Source: Acinetobacter sp. ANC 5054
Lineage (GTDB): Bacteria; Pseudomonadota; Gammaproteobacteria; Pseudomonadales; Moraxellaceae
Length of the DNA stretch: 64,000 nt
Assembly (NCBI RefSeq): GCF_002135295.1
Contig: NZ_NEGG01000015.1
Coordinates: 34,563-98,562 of the forward strand
Direction: 5' to 3'
Positions 48,514-57,145 of this stretch are shown here, in pieces (position 1 is the stretch's first letter; each line of letters begins with the position of its first letter). A program made the translations under genes and the position numbers. The notes beneath the pieces were generated by a model. It ran no database searches and was not told where the DNA came from. It saw nothing but the letters and a program-made list of their open reading frames with translations.

Positions 48514-49140
48514 TTAGCTTGGACGATGTGGTGTGAACATTTCAACCACATTGCTGCCCTGTGCTGATTTTTTGCTGCTTAATTGAAGTAAAGGTGTTTC
48601 TTCAACTGCAATTTTGCTACGGCCTACAGACAGGCTGACAGGAATTAAACGAACAAATTCGTATAACTCTTGATAGCTTTCCTCACCTTCTTCATCATCA
48701 TCTGAATCTTCAAATTCAACTGAAGCCACATCCTGCAAATGTTCAATCAGTTCTTGCTCATTGGCACGAAGATGACCTGATGCCAAACCAAAGCCTAAAA
48801 CTACACCTGCACACCAGTCTGCCAACGCTTGTACACGTTCAGAAAGTAGATGTTCGTCGTCTGGAAGTAAAGGAAGATAGTCGAGTTCATCATCTGAAAG
48901 TGAGTGAGCGACGTCTTCTGCTTCTTCTGTAAGCAAAGCCAATGCATCTTCATCTAATTCTGCAACATCGAGGGTTGCTAAAATTTGTTGCCATTCTTCA
49001 CGGCTTGGTGGTTGTGACACACAAACTATACCTGTGAGTAAGCCATGTAACTCACTTGGGCTTGAAATTTCTTCAATTTTAGAAAAATTGTGTGACCAAT
49101 CTGACCAACCTGAAATATCGTCTTGCATTCGCTTATCCAA
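48514..49140 (-). CDS. ygfB: UPF0149 family protein YgfB
   Basis: The 208-aa acidic, helical protein of the YgfB/YecA group has characteristic segments LHGLLTGIVC near 30, LADWCAGVVLGFGLASGH near 105 and an acidic loop DSDDDEEGEESYQELYEFVRLI near 145-165. In Pseudomonas, YgfB modulates expression of nearby and antibiotic-related genes, but its function here is not known. It is divergent from the ZapB-like/zapA/6S RNA group, as expected. Confidence 0.9.
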   Translation of the reverse strand: MDKRMQDDISGWSDWSHNFSKIEEISSPSELHGLLTGIVCVSQPPSREEWQQILATLDVAELDEDALALLTEEAEDVAHSLSDDELDYLPLLPDDEHLLSERVQALADWCAGVVLGFGLASGHLRANEQELIEHLQDVASVEFEDSDDDEEGEESYQELYEFVRLIPVSLSVGRSKIAVEETPLLQLSSKKSAQGSNVVEMFTPHRPS

Positions 49141-49192
49141 TCTCTATACTTCGTATATATTACCTTTGTTTGCAAGACTGTGCGACTACGTT

Positions 49193-49744
49193 ATGTTAGA
49201 AGAATTACAGCGTCTCCAAGCGCATATTGGCGTTTTAAAAACGCGACTTGCGCAATATGAAAGTGAAAATGGTGCTTTAAAAGGTGAGAAAAACTCATCC
49301 AATGAACAGCATCATAGTCAAATTGTGCATAAGAACGGCATTATCACCTCTAAACAAGAAGAAATTGAAACACTGAATGAGCAATTAACCGATTCTCGTA
49401 CGCAACTTAAACAGCTCAATACGGATGCCACTGCATTGGCAGATCGTTATAGCCGTTTGGAAAAAAGTTGTACGGATTTAAAAAATCGTTTTCAGGAGAT
49501 TTTGGCTGAACGTAATGAACTACGTATCGTCAAAGAAAAAATGCAAAACGAACAACGTCATGCTCAACAGGAAATTCAAGGTCTACAACAAGAGCGTGAG
49601 CGTTTATTGCAAAAAAATGAACATGCCAAAGCAAAAGTTGAAGCGATTATTCAGCGTCTATCAATTTTAGGCACCGCTCAAGATCATCATGCGCAGGAAA
49701 TTCAGCAGTTAGCGCATCCGACCGAAAATAATGAGGAAGTTTGA
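49193..49744 (+). CDS. ZapB-like coiled-coil protein (upstream of zapA)
   Basis: From the ATG at 49193 the 183-aa protein is almost wholly a coiled coil: heptads of Leu, Gln, Glu and Lys run from about 2 to 150. The N-terminal MLEELQRLQAHIGVLKTRL corresponds to the short coiled-coil protein that precedes zapA in Pseudomonas (TIGR02449-like). The frame is open from 49034 inside ygfB, but that part is not coiled-coil. A division-site role next to ZapA is inferred from position. Its stop nearly abuts the zapA start. Confidence 0.75.
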   Translation: MLEELQRLQAHIGVLKTRLAQYESENGALKGEKNSSNEQHHSQIVHKNGIITSKQEEIETLNEQLTDSRTQLKQLNTDATALADRYSRLEKSCTDLKNRFQEILAERNELRIVKEKMQNEQRHAQQEIQGLQQERERLLQKNEHAKAKVEAIIQRLSILGTAQDHHAQEIQQLAHPTENNEEV

Positions 49745-49746
49745 TC

Positions 49747-50034
49747 ATGAGTGAACAAATCGCCGTTGATTTAAAAGTTTTAGGTCACAGCTTTCGTCTA
49801 GCCACCACTTCGGATAAACAAGCGGATTTGGAACGTGCTGCACAATTGCTAAATGACAAATATGATGAATTCCGTCGTAAAGCGCCACGCATGGAACCAA
49901 GCAAGCTAATTATTATGGTGGCACTCGAGTTAATGCAAGAAGTGCTGTCGATGAATAAAAGTTTGCAGGAATATGCCAACTGTGAACTTTTGTTGCAAAA
50001 TATTTTGGAAGAAGTGGAAGAATTGACTGAATAA
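49747..50034 (+). CDS. zapA: Cell division protein ZapA
   Basis: Cytosolic FtsZ-bundling protein of 95 aa that localises to the Z-ring. It has the ZapA N-terminal fold (VDLKVLGHSFRLATTSDKQADLERAAQLLNDKY) and a C-terminal coiled coil from about 55. The ATG at 49747 is preferred over a TTG at 49741, with GAGGAAG upstream. It is followed by 6S RNA, the classic gammaproteobacterial arrangement. Confidence 0.93.
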   Translation: MSEQIAVDLKVLGHSFRLATTSDKQADLERAAQLLNDKYDEFRRKAPRMEPSKLIIMVALELMQEVLSMNKSLQEYANCELLLQNILEEVEELTE

Positions 50035-50101
50035 TCGATAGCTTAGTGATTAAACTTCGCCCGATCACTCGTAATTTATAAATTTATGGCCGTTAGACGA
50101 T

Positions 50102-50129
50102 TTGCCAAAAAGACTGAATTCGTTATACT
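50102..50129 (+). promoter_or_regulatory. Promoter of 6S RNA
   Basis: TTGCCA-N16-TATACT, with the -10 ending about 6 bp before the predicted 6S RNA 5' end. Confidence 0.6.
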
Positions 50130-50133
50130 GAGC

Positions 50134-50315
50134 ATATCTCTGAGGTGTTCGCCAGCTAGGTCTAATCCCCTGCCGATACTTAAACTTATGGATGTGTTCT
50201 GTATATTCTGAGCGTATGCCCTCCTTGTGTGGGAAACCCAGCGAGTGTACGTCGCGTCCACCTTGAACTCATCGGGTTCAGGGTCACGACATTTGCAGCG
50301 GCATCTTCGGAGCTA
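50134..50315 (+). ncRNA. ssrS: 6S RNA
   Basis: About 180 nt that binds sigma-70 RNA polymerase by mimicking an open promoter. The closing ends ATCTCTGAGGTGTTCG and GCGGCATCTTCGGAG pair as in E. coli 6S. The conserved segments AATCCCCTGCCGATA and ACCTTGAACTCATCGGGTTCAGGGT are present. It lies directly behind zapA. Ends are estimated to within a few bases. The usual downstream ygfA (5-formyl-THF cyclo-ligase) is absent here. Confidence 0.92.
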
Positions 50316-50444
50316 TTTATTCTAATAAGAGCAACTACGATACTTTCAATATTTCAAAATAAATTTTCAAAAATTGTATCGCAAATAGTAACCCTCAAAA
50401 TAAAATTACGTTTTCTATTACAACCATCCTTATCAGCTTTTAAT

Positions 50445-50807
50445 CTACCAACCTAAATTTAATGCTATAAGGGCAATTAAAGCAGGCAAAGCTTGTATAT
50501 AGAGTATTTTTCGACTGGCCGTAATCGCACCAAATATACCGGCAATCAACACACAACTTAAGAAGAAATTAGCCACCATCCATGCAAAGGGCTGAGCTAA
50601 TAACAATGCAAAGATTAATCCTGCTGCCAGAAAACCATTATAAAGCCCCTGATTTTGTGCCAACACTTTCGTGAGCTGTGCTTTTTCAGGCGTATTGCCA
50701 AAAGCTTTTAAGCCCACAGGCTTGTCCCACAGGAACATTTCTAAGACTAAAATATAAATATGGAGTAATGCTATTAGGGCAATCAGTATTTGTGCGATCA
50801 CGTCCAA
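50445..50807 (-). CDS. DUF1304 integral membrane protein
   Basis: The 120-aa protein has four hydrophobic helices and the DUF1304 hallmarks: LLHIYILVLEMFLW near 17-30 with a conserved Glu, then AQNQGLYNGFLAAGL near 50-65. The function is unknown. It is monocistronic and converges toward 6S RNA. Confidence 0.87.
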   Translation of the reverse strand: MDVIAQILIALIALLHIYILVLEMFLWDKPVGLKAFGNTPEKAQLTKVLAQNQGLYNGFLAAGLIFALLLAQPFAWMVANFFLSCVLIAGIFGAITASRKILYIQALPALIALIALNLGW

Positions 50808-51467
50808 GTCCTTCTTATTATTGATGCAGTGAATTTTACAAACTTATACACTTAAATGATCTTATATTTCAATTTATTAATTCAATCGAATGCTCTGAGT
50901 TAGCCAAATGACAATAAATTAACTGCTCATACACTTAACAGAGAATGATTTGGATGCTATGTAGGATAGCTACTCAGCGCGATAGACATGTTTAAAGCAT
51001 TATACCAACACAACAAACGCAGTCAAAAATTTGATTTTTTTTAAATGCTTAATGCCCGTTCAAAAATCAAGGTCAAAGTTGAATGTACCATGATCAATTT
51101 GAACATGTAATGGTGTGTTCGGCACTAAAAAATGCATGGATAAAAGCAATGTTTGCTATGCACATTTTTACACTTTTGCTCTTCTATAAACATGGTGTAC
51201 AAAACTACAAAATCATTGATAACAGTCATGTCTAATTCTTAGCCAGATTGAACGTTTTAAATTTTTCGTGATTATGTAATTTTTTTTTAATAGCGCTTAC
51301 TTTTCATTTTTATCAAGATATCCTTAGAAAAGAGCAACTTGAAAAATCACATTTTAAAAACTGTGATTCATATCAAATAAAAATACAAAAAATGCATAAT
51401 TTTATGCATAATTCACACTAAAATAGTGCCATTTTTTGTGATAGACACCTAATATAGGTAATTCAAT
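50808..51467. other. 660-bp intergenic region upstream of the polysaccharide operon
   Basis: No gene is visible. The sequence is AT-rich. Near its right end lie a perfect palindrome (51392-51409) and a TAAAAT -10 candidate (51419-51424), about 45 bp before the first gene. The length suggests a regulated promoter region. Confidence 0.4.
51392..51409. promoter_or_regulatory. Perfect 18-bp palindrome, candidate operator
   Basis: ATGCATAA-TT-TTATGCAT lies just upstream of the likely -10 of the polysaccharide operon, overlapping the -35 region. A dimeric regulator could bind here, but its identity is unknown. Confidence 0.4.
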
Positions 51468-52226
51468 ATGCAATTCAAACATGTTCAGACTGTACTCTAC
51501 TGGGTCATTTTGGCAGTATTCTTTTTAGGAATCGTTGCATATGAATGGCTACCTGTAGGTTATCGAGGCAGCTGGCTTTTTGTCTTAGCACTGATTATTG
51601 CAGGTGGCTTTGTCCGTTTTAGTACGGCCATTTTTATCGGGCTCGCTGCCTTCTTTTCAATCTCTATTTATTTCCTATTTGATCTGAATAGCTTCAATCA
51701 TATTGAACGTCAAATTCTGTTACTTTTCATTGTTTTTTTTGCTCCATTGTTCCTTAGTGCCGTCCGTTATAACTTAATCGCAAGTGATAAATCACAAAAA
51801 TCAATTAAGAACTTTAGTACAGGTTATTCCAATGATGTGCTGCCCATGAATACTTGGGAGCATATGATGGCAGAACTTTTAAAAATGTTGCCATTTTTGA
51901 CTCTAAAAAATTATGAAGTCATCAATATTGAGATTAAGAATCAGCAATTGATTTCTGAAATGCTAGGTGAAGATGTCTGGAAAAATATTCAAAACAAAAT
52001 CCTTGATTTGTTACGTCAAAAAACAGACGGGGTTATCTATAATTTTGCCAATGATGATCTGACGCAAATCCGCAGTGTGATTTTCCGTAACAATCCATCC
52101 TCGGAAAATATGCCGCAGTTTATTCATGTTTTGAAAAGCGTTGAAAGTATTGAACTGCAAATAGACTATGTGCTTAGGGATATCCCTGCCAGTATTCAGG
52201 AGGGAAATTATGTCTCTGCTCCTTAA
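51468..52226 (+). CDS. Inner-membrane protein with degenerate GGDEF-like domain (polysaccharide locus)
   Basis: The 252-aa protein has four TM helices in its first 105 residues (about 10-28, 36-54, 56-75, 82-102) and a C-terminal domain from about 130. This domain follows the secondary-structure pattern of GGDEF cyclases: a strand VINIEIKN, a helix with LGEDVWKNIQNKIL, then YNFANDDLTQI where active enzymes have RYGGDEFxxL. The metal Asp and the GGDEF signature are absent, so catalysis is unlikely. A binding or regulatory role, as in PelD-type proteins, is inferred. It is the first gene of a tightly overlapping operon (17-bp overlap with the next). Confidence 0.65.
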   Translation: MQFKHVQTVLYWVILAVFFLGIVAYEWLPVGYRGSWLFVLALIIAGGFVRFSTAIFIGLAAFFSISIYFLFDLNSFNHIERQILLLFIVFFAPLFLSAVRYNLIASDKSQKSIKNFSTGYSNDVLPMNTWEHMMAELLKMLPFLTLKNYEVINIEIKNQQLISEMLGEDVWKNIQNKILDLLRQKTDGVIYNFANDDLTQIRSVIFRNNPSSENMPQFIHVLKSVESIELQIDYVLRDIPASIQEGNYVSAP

Positions 52227-53151
52227 TATTTGCGGGGTCATTGTCTCGGTACAACAGTTTCCAGATCAGGCACTGCAACAGATTTATCAACAGGAATATC
52301 ATTGCCCGATTGTGCAAATCGATAAAAATCAAGCCAGCTCAAATACGGATGTTCATGTGCCTGCTCAGGAAATACCTGTACAGGCGGCAGATCAGATCAA
52401 TCGTTATTTTCCAGCTGAAAATGCTTGGTGGCCGTTGTATAGCCTTGATCAAGTAAAATCCAATAGCTTTAAACAAATGATTGCACGTGGCATCTACCCT
52501 GGCGTCATTCTGCCTCAGGAAAACTTTACTTGGGGACAGTATAAAAATGCAAAATATGCTGTACTTCAAGGCGCTATTCCCGTTATTGAATATAAGCATA
52601 CCGATCCACATTATTTTGCATCTAAAGCGATTTTTGCTACGGCATTGGGTATGCGCCCAATGGCTGCATATATTCCAGCAGGTTGGGATCCAAATATTTT
52701 AATGCAGCCCAAAGGTAGTTATATCATTCAGCATTTTTCTAATGCGCAATTGCCAATGCCGGCACGTGCTTCAAAACTCAATGATCTCACTTTTTATAAC
52801 GCCACAACCAATACCCAAACAGCTTCGGGTATGCAAATTATAGTTAACCCTCCAGACAGCTTACCAATTGAAAATATCCGCTACCCTGATTTTGGCATTG
52901 CTTGGCAATTTCATGGCATTCCATTTCAAAGCAACGAGCATGGTATTCAAACTGGAATTATGGGTTATGCGCTCTTGGTGTTGAGTGTTCTGAATATCCC
53001 TATTGATTTAATTTTAAATACCCATTATCCAAATATTCTTACCACCATGGGCAGCTCGATTTCTTGGGTCTCCCTTGTACTTGGAGTAATTTTATTCTTG
53101 GTGCTTATTATTTCTATCGTCAAAAGAGTGCGTGACAATGGATCCGATTGA
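52210..53151 (+). CDS. Unrecognised membrane-anchored protein of the polysaccharide operon
   Basis: The 313-aa protein begins at the ATG at 52210 with a near-perfect AGGAGG upstream. It overlaps both neighbours. I do not recognise the family. Residues about 1-230 form a soluble region rich in aromatic residues (YFPAENAWWPLYSLD, GIYPGVILPQENFTW), and the C-terminus has two TM helices (about 240-262 and 275-302) and a basic end. An accessory subunit of the synthase is inferred from its place between the GGDEF-like gene and the glycosyltransferase. Confidence 0.6.
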   Translation: MSLLLNICGVIVSVQQFPDQALQQIYQQEYHCPIVQIDKNQASSNTDVHVPAQEIPVQAADQINRYFPAENAWWPLYSLDQVKSNSFKQMIARGIYPGVILPQENFTWGQYKNAKYAVLQGAIPVIEYKHTDPHYFASKAIFATALGMRPMAAYIPAGWDPNILMQPKGSYIIQHFSNAQLPMPARASKLNDLTFYNATTNTQTASGMQIIVNPPDSLPIENIRYPDFGIAWQFHGIPFQSNEHGIQTGIMGYALLVLSVLNIPIDLILNTHYPNILTTMGSSISWVSLVLGVILFLVLIISIVKRVRDNGSD

Positions 53152-54388
53152 CCTGCTCTTTTTATTCGGCTTTATCGGAATTTGGGTTCCGCAAGCCTTT
53201 TGGGCTTGGCTGAGTTATTCGGCTTGGCAGTATTCAAAAAAGGCGGTTATTGAGCTGAAAAACCTGCCTGTACCTGAACACTGGCCGATGCTGAGTGTCT
53301 TGATTCCAGCCTATAACGAAGCTGTGGTGATTGAAGATACACTGCATGCGATGGCGCAGCAGGATTACCCTGCCGAATCCTATGAAGTGCTGCTGATTAA
53401 TGATGGTTCTAAAGATGATACCTTAGAAATTGCCGAACGTATGGCGGCGCTTTATCCCTGCATTAAAATTGTCAATGTACCTAAAGGCATGGGCGGTAAA
53501 GGTAAATCTCGCACGCTAAATAATGGTTTGCCGCATGCCAAAGGCGAGCTCATTGTTGTTTATGATGCAGACAGTACCCCTGAGCCGAATTGTGTACGCT
53601 TATTGGCGCAAACTTTAATTGCCGATCCTAAACTGGTTGCAGTTAATGGCAAGGTACGCACCCGAAATTGGCGTGACAGCATTTTGACTCGATTTATCGC
53701 CATCGAGTTTATTTTTTTCCAATGGATTTTTCAGGGCGGTCGCTGGAACAAGTTTGAACTTTCAACTTTAATGGGGACAAACTATGTGATTTGGCGTAAA
53801 GCGCTGGAAACCTTAGGTGGATTTGACGAAAAATCTTTGGTTGATGATACCGAAATGAGTTTCCGAATTTTCCTAGGAAAAAAACGCATTAAATGGGTGC
53901 CTTATGCCGTTGGTTGGCAACAAGACCCCCCCTCTTTAGAGGTTTTTATTAAACAGCGCTCCCGTTGGACGCAAGGAAATTTTTATGTCACCAATAAATA
54001 TTTACCGATTGCGCTAAGACATCCTTTCCCAATCGGTGTGGAAATTTCCAACAACATTATGTGCTACATCATGTTTGTTCCCGCATTATTTTGGAGTCAC
54101 ACCGCGCTGGTTCTAGGTTTACTGAATATTGCCAATGTATCTATTCCAGGTCCGTTTACGGCACTTTGGGGGCTGTCATTCTGCCTTTATGTTGCTCAAA
54201 TGTGGTTTACCTTGTCGTTAGAGAAAGCTAAACCACAAATGTATTTCTTTTCAGTACTTGCCTATTTTACCTATTCACAGATTTTCCTGATCATCGTGTT
54301 TAAAGCTGCCTATGACATGATCAAAGGCAAATTAAAAGGTGAAGGTATTCAATGGTACAAGACTGAACGTAGTAAAGAGAAAAAATGA
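53138..54388 (+). CDS. Processive family-2 glycosyltransferase (exopolysaccharide synthase)
   Basis: Inner-membrane polysaccharide polymerase/translocase of the cellulose/PNAG/NfrB type. The 416 aa have an N-terminal helix, the GT-A domain and C-terminal helices (about 305-385). Catalytic motifs are intact: IPAYNE near 52, LINDGS near 83, DADS near 142, DDTEM near 238 and QRSRW near 272 (Q(Q/R)xRW acceptor motif). No PilZ domain follows, so any c-di-GMP control must come from another subunit. GTG (53132) or ATG (53138) starts are possible. It overlaps both neighbouring genes. Confidence 0.9.
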   Translation: MDPIDLLFLFGFIGIWVPQAFWAWLSYSAWQYSKKAVIELKNLPVPEHWPMLSVLIPAYNEAVVIEDTLHAMAQQDYPAESYEVLLINDGSKDDTLEIAERMAALYPCIKIVNVPKGMGGKGKSRTLNNGLPHAKGELIVVYDADSTPEPNCVRLLAQTLIADPKLVAVNGKVRTRNWRDSILTRFIAIEFIFFQWIFQGGRWNKFELSTLMGTNYVIWRKALETLGGFDEKSLVDDTEMSFRIFLGKKRIKWVPYAVGWQQDPPSLEVFIKQRSRWTQGNFYVTNKYLPIALRHPFPIGVEISNNIMCYIMFVPALFWSHTALVLGLLNIANVSIPGPFTALWGLSFCLYVAQMWFTLSLEKAKPQMYFFSVLAYFTYSQIFLIIVFKAAYDMIKGKLKGEGIQWYKTERSKEKK

Positions 54389-56196
54389 TGAAACACTTAA
54401 AAATCTCCCCACTTTTGTCCTCATTACTTGCAATCAGTATTCTGGCTGCGCAGACTGCTAACGCTGCACAATGGTCTTTTCCAGACAGCATCAGTCAAAG
54501 TAAGCAAGCGCAAATCAGCCAATATTTTTATGTTGCCAAAGGTGAAAGTTGGAATAATGCCACGTATACCACCAACTACAATGCCGATCAAAATGTCAGT
54601 GTGGTTGTGAATTTAGATGACAAGCCGATCTACCGTGCTCAACTTGCCAATACAGGCACGCTGTCATTTAATGTACCCGCCAGTACCAGCGGTTTTCACC
54701 GTCTAGACCTGATTGTTCAGCAAAACAACACCATTGATCAAAGCAATTTGTGTTTAGAACAGCCGATTCAAGCAACGGCATTTGAGCAGGCGAATCTGAG
54801 TTATCAGCCCGTGCGTCAAAATTTCCGCTTAAGCGATTTACCTGATGCGTTGTATAACCCTAAACTCAACAGCAATACGGCGTTAAAGGGCGCTTTTATT
54901 TTTAATGCCAAAGACATTAAAGAAAGCAGCTCACTGGCGCGCTTAGTCAGTGGCTGGGAACAAAGCCGCACGGTCAAATGGCTCACCGCACAGCAAGCGG
55001 AAACAGAAACACCTGATTTTAAAGTGGTCGTGCAACATGCAGCCCAATTAAAAAATCCAGTATTACAACTACAAGCACCAAATAATATTCCTACATTGAC
55101 GATCCAATACGGCAATGCTGCACAGCTAGAAAATGCAGTAAATGCCCTACTCAATGCTAAATATTTGCAGCAGCTAAACAGTGATAGCGCTCAATTGCCT
55201 GAGCGTATTGAAAGTCCAGCATGGGCCGTGAGTAAAAAATTTGATAATTTAGCAGACCTTGGCATCCAAGATTTCCGCTTAGGTCAAAGTAAACAAATCT
55301 TTACCCTCAACTTCCCAGCAGTTTGGCAACCAACCGATATTCTGCAAGGCCAAATCGCACTACGCGCTCAAAGTGGCTTACTTGAAGGCTCTGCAATGAC
55401 TGCTTGGATTAACAGCGCACTTGCAGGCAGCATGAAACTTGCCAATCTAGAATCAGATCCTGTCGACCGCCAGTTCAACATCTTCAGTGCCGATATTGGC
55501 AAATCGCCATCCTTTGATTTGGCTATTGAAAATACAGTGCTGGCGAACTCTAATTGCTTACCAAATGTGCAAGGTTCAGTGTGGGTCAATGCTGAAAAAT
55601 CTAAGCTCATGTTGCCTTATGTGCTGAAACAAGGGGTAATTAGCCTGTCGTCTGTATTGGCGACTCAACCTAAAATCGCAATTAATGATCATCCTAGCAG
55701 CAACAGCATAGCGGTGACGGCTATGCAAACAGCCAAACAAATGCTGATGACTGCTGCCCCTGTGCCACTTAATTTAAGCAGTTTTGATCCTGCACATCCT
55801 GAGCAAGTAAATGTCCGTGTCAATGCAGATATTTACCACCAGCAAGTGTTAATGCATCAAGATACGCTGTATCAACCAACGGCAGCGAATGGTTTCTTTG
55901 TTATATACCAAAATAACCGCTTCAATATCATTACAGATGATACAACTGGCGCCGACACATTTAACCGCTTGTGGCCTAAAATTCAGAGTCAGATTCCAAA
56001 CAATACCGCGAAACTTTTTGTATCAGCAGAAGGTAATGTATATGTACTTAAAAAGCTAATTTTACAAACAAAAAGCGAGCCGATTATTGAGCAATCGAAT
56101 ACTTTCGTCATTATCGTGATACTATCAGCGCTGGTCGTGCTGATGGCCTTCTTCTGGTTATGGCGTAAACGTAAAAATGAAAGCAAATCCGAATAA
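54385..56196 (+). CDS. BcsB-like periplasmic polysaccharide-guiding protein
   Basis: The 603-aa protein has a signal peptide (about 1-27, ending TANA), a large periplasmic region and one C-terminal TM helix (about 572-593) with a basic end, the BcsB topology. The recurring beta-sandwich pattern with FDNLADLGIQDFRLGQSKQIFTLNFP near 285-310 resembles the jelly-roll and flavodoxin-like modules of cellulose synthase subunit B. It would guide the nascent glycan from the glycosyltransferase through the periplasm. Its start overlaps the glycosyltransferase stop (ATGATG). Confidence 0.75.
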   Translation: MMKHLKISPLLSSLLAISILAAQTANAAQWSFPDSISQSKQAQISQYFYVAKGESWNNATYTTNYNADQNVSVVVNLDDKPIYRAQLANTGTLSFNVPASTSGFHRLDLIVQQNNTIDQSNLCLEQPIQATAFEQANLSYQPVRQNFRLSDLPDALYNPKLNSNTALKGAFIFNAKDIKESSSLARLVSGWEQSRTVKWLTAQQAETETPDFKVVVQHAAQLKNPVLQLQAPNNIPTLTIQYGNAAQLENAVNALLNAKYLQQLNSDSAQLPERIESPAWAVSKKFDNLADLGIQDFRLGQSKQIFTLNFPAVWQPTDILQGQIALRAQSGLLEGSAMTAWINSALAGSMKLANLESDPVDRQFNIFSADIGKSPSFDLAIENTVLANSNCLPNVQGSVWVNAEKSKLMLPYVLKQGVISLSSVLATQPKIAINDHPSSNSIAVTAMQTAKQMLMTAAPVPLNLSSFDPAHPEQVNVRVNADIYHQQVLMHQDTLYQPTAANGFFVIYQNNRFNIITDDTTGADTFNRLWPKIQSQIPNNTAKLFVSAEGNVYVLKKLILQTKSEPIIEQSNTFVIIVILSALVVLMAFFWLWRKRKNESKSE

Positions 56197-57052
56197 AAAG
56201 AACTTAGCCAAAATGCTCATACTCTTTAGCATTTTGGCATGCTTTGTTTTAGGGACCTGTGCTGCGGTTTCACGCACACAGTCCCCTGCTAAGGTTATGG
56301 GTGTATTTTGGCAACCCGATTCAAACTCCGTACCCAGCGGTAATTGGGATCTTTTGGGTGCTCACACTTTTGTTCCGCAATTTGGCATGGTCAATGCCAA
56401 ATCATGGTTTCCTGCTGGCAATATGCCACAGTGGGAAAACCTACCCAATTGGGAGAATGTACAAAAACAGCCGTGGTCTAAGCATCTCATACTCGGTCTA
56501 TCGGGCGAATACAATGAAATTAACGCCCGCGCACATGTCAAACAACATGCTGCAACCTCGCAAAAATTCCTTCAACAAGTAACCCTGAGCCATCCACCTC
56601 AGGGTTATTATTTTCCAGTCGAAGCAGATCCTACATGGCTGCGTGTGAACGAATTAGGTAAAGCACTACAAAGCTTGCCGTCTCCACTTTGGGTGAGCAT
56701 TTACAGTGCTGAAGCGGAACCTGAATTTTATGATGCATGGTTAAATAGCTGGCTTCCATCAAATACGAATGTGTTCTTTCAGGATGGTGTCGGCACAGGC
56801 ACACGCACCCCTGCACAAGCTTTAAAAATCGCCAAACAATTACAACAAAAATTTGGTCAGAAAAGAATTGTATTGGTCTTAGAGGCCTTCCGCCCGACTA
56901 AAAATGGTGGATTTCGTGCAGCGTATCCATGGGAAATTATTCAGCAACTCAAAACCTATGAAAATCAAAACGTATTTATCTTTGATGGTCCACATTATAT
57001 GGACCGTTCAACCGTGTATGCAGTTGCTTTATGGCAAAAGCTTGCTTATTAA
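56177..57052 (+). CDS. Secreted or anchored putative glycosidase of the polysaccharide operon
   Basis: The 291-aa protein has an N-terminal hydrophobic signal or anchor (about 12-32, ending LGTCAA). From about 40 on it looks like a TIM-barrel glycosidase: KVMGVFWQPDS, then a strand GYYFPVEADPTWL near 140, LWVSIYSAEAEPEF near 170, VFFQDGVGTGTRTPAQA near 200 and VLVLEAFRP near 235. The acidic residues on strand ends are suitable catalytic candidates. A DUF4434-like relation is possible but unproven. Glycan trimming or turnover is inferred from its place at the operon end. Confidence 0.55.
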   Translation: MKANPNKKNLAKMLILFSILACFVLGTCAAVSRTQSPAKVMGVFWQPDSNSVPSGNWDLLGAHTFVPQFGMVNAKSWFPAGNMPQWENLPNWENVQKQPWSKHLILGLSGEYNEINARAHVKQHAATSQKFLQQVTLSHPPQGYYFPVEADPTWLRVNELGKALQSLPSPLWVSIYSAEAEPEFYDAWLNSWLPSNTNVFFQDGVGTGTRTPAQALKIAKQLQQKFGQKRIVLVLEAFRPTKNGGFRAAYPWEIIQQLKTYENQNVFIFDGPHYMDRSTVYAVALWQKLAY

Positions 57053-57067
57053 ATACTACATTGAAAT

Positions 57068-57100
57068 AAAAAAGATCAGCATAAAGCTGATCTTTTTTTT
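57068..57100. terminator. Bidirectional terminator between the two polysaccharide operons
   Basis: AAAAAAGATCAGC-ataaa-GCTGATCTTTTTTTT, a perfect stem with A and T flanks between convergent operons. Confidence 0.9.
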
Positions 57101-57145
57101 AGAGTACATTAGGCTAAATTTATTGCCAAAATGGGTCATCTAATT

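Noticed and set aside
50229..50456. 75-codon frame across the end of 6S RNA
   Set aside because: It overlaps conserved 6S RNA structure and has no coding character.
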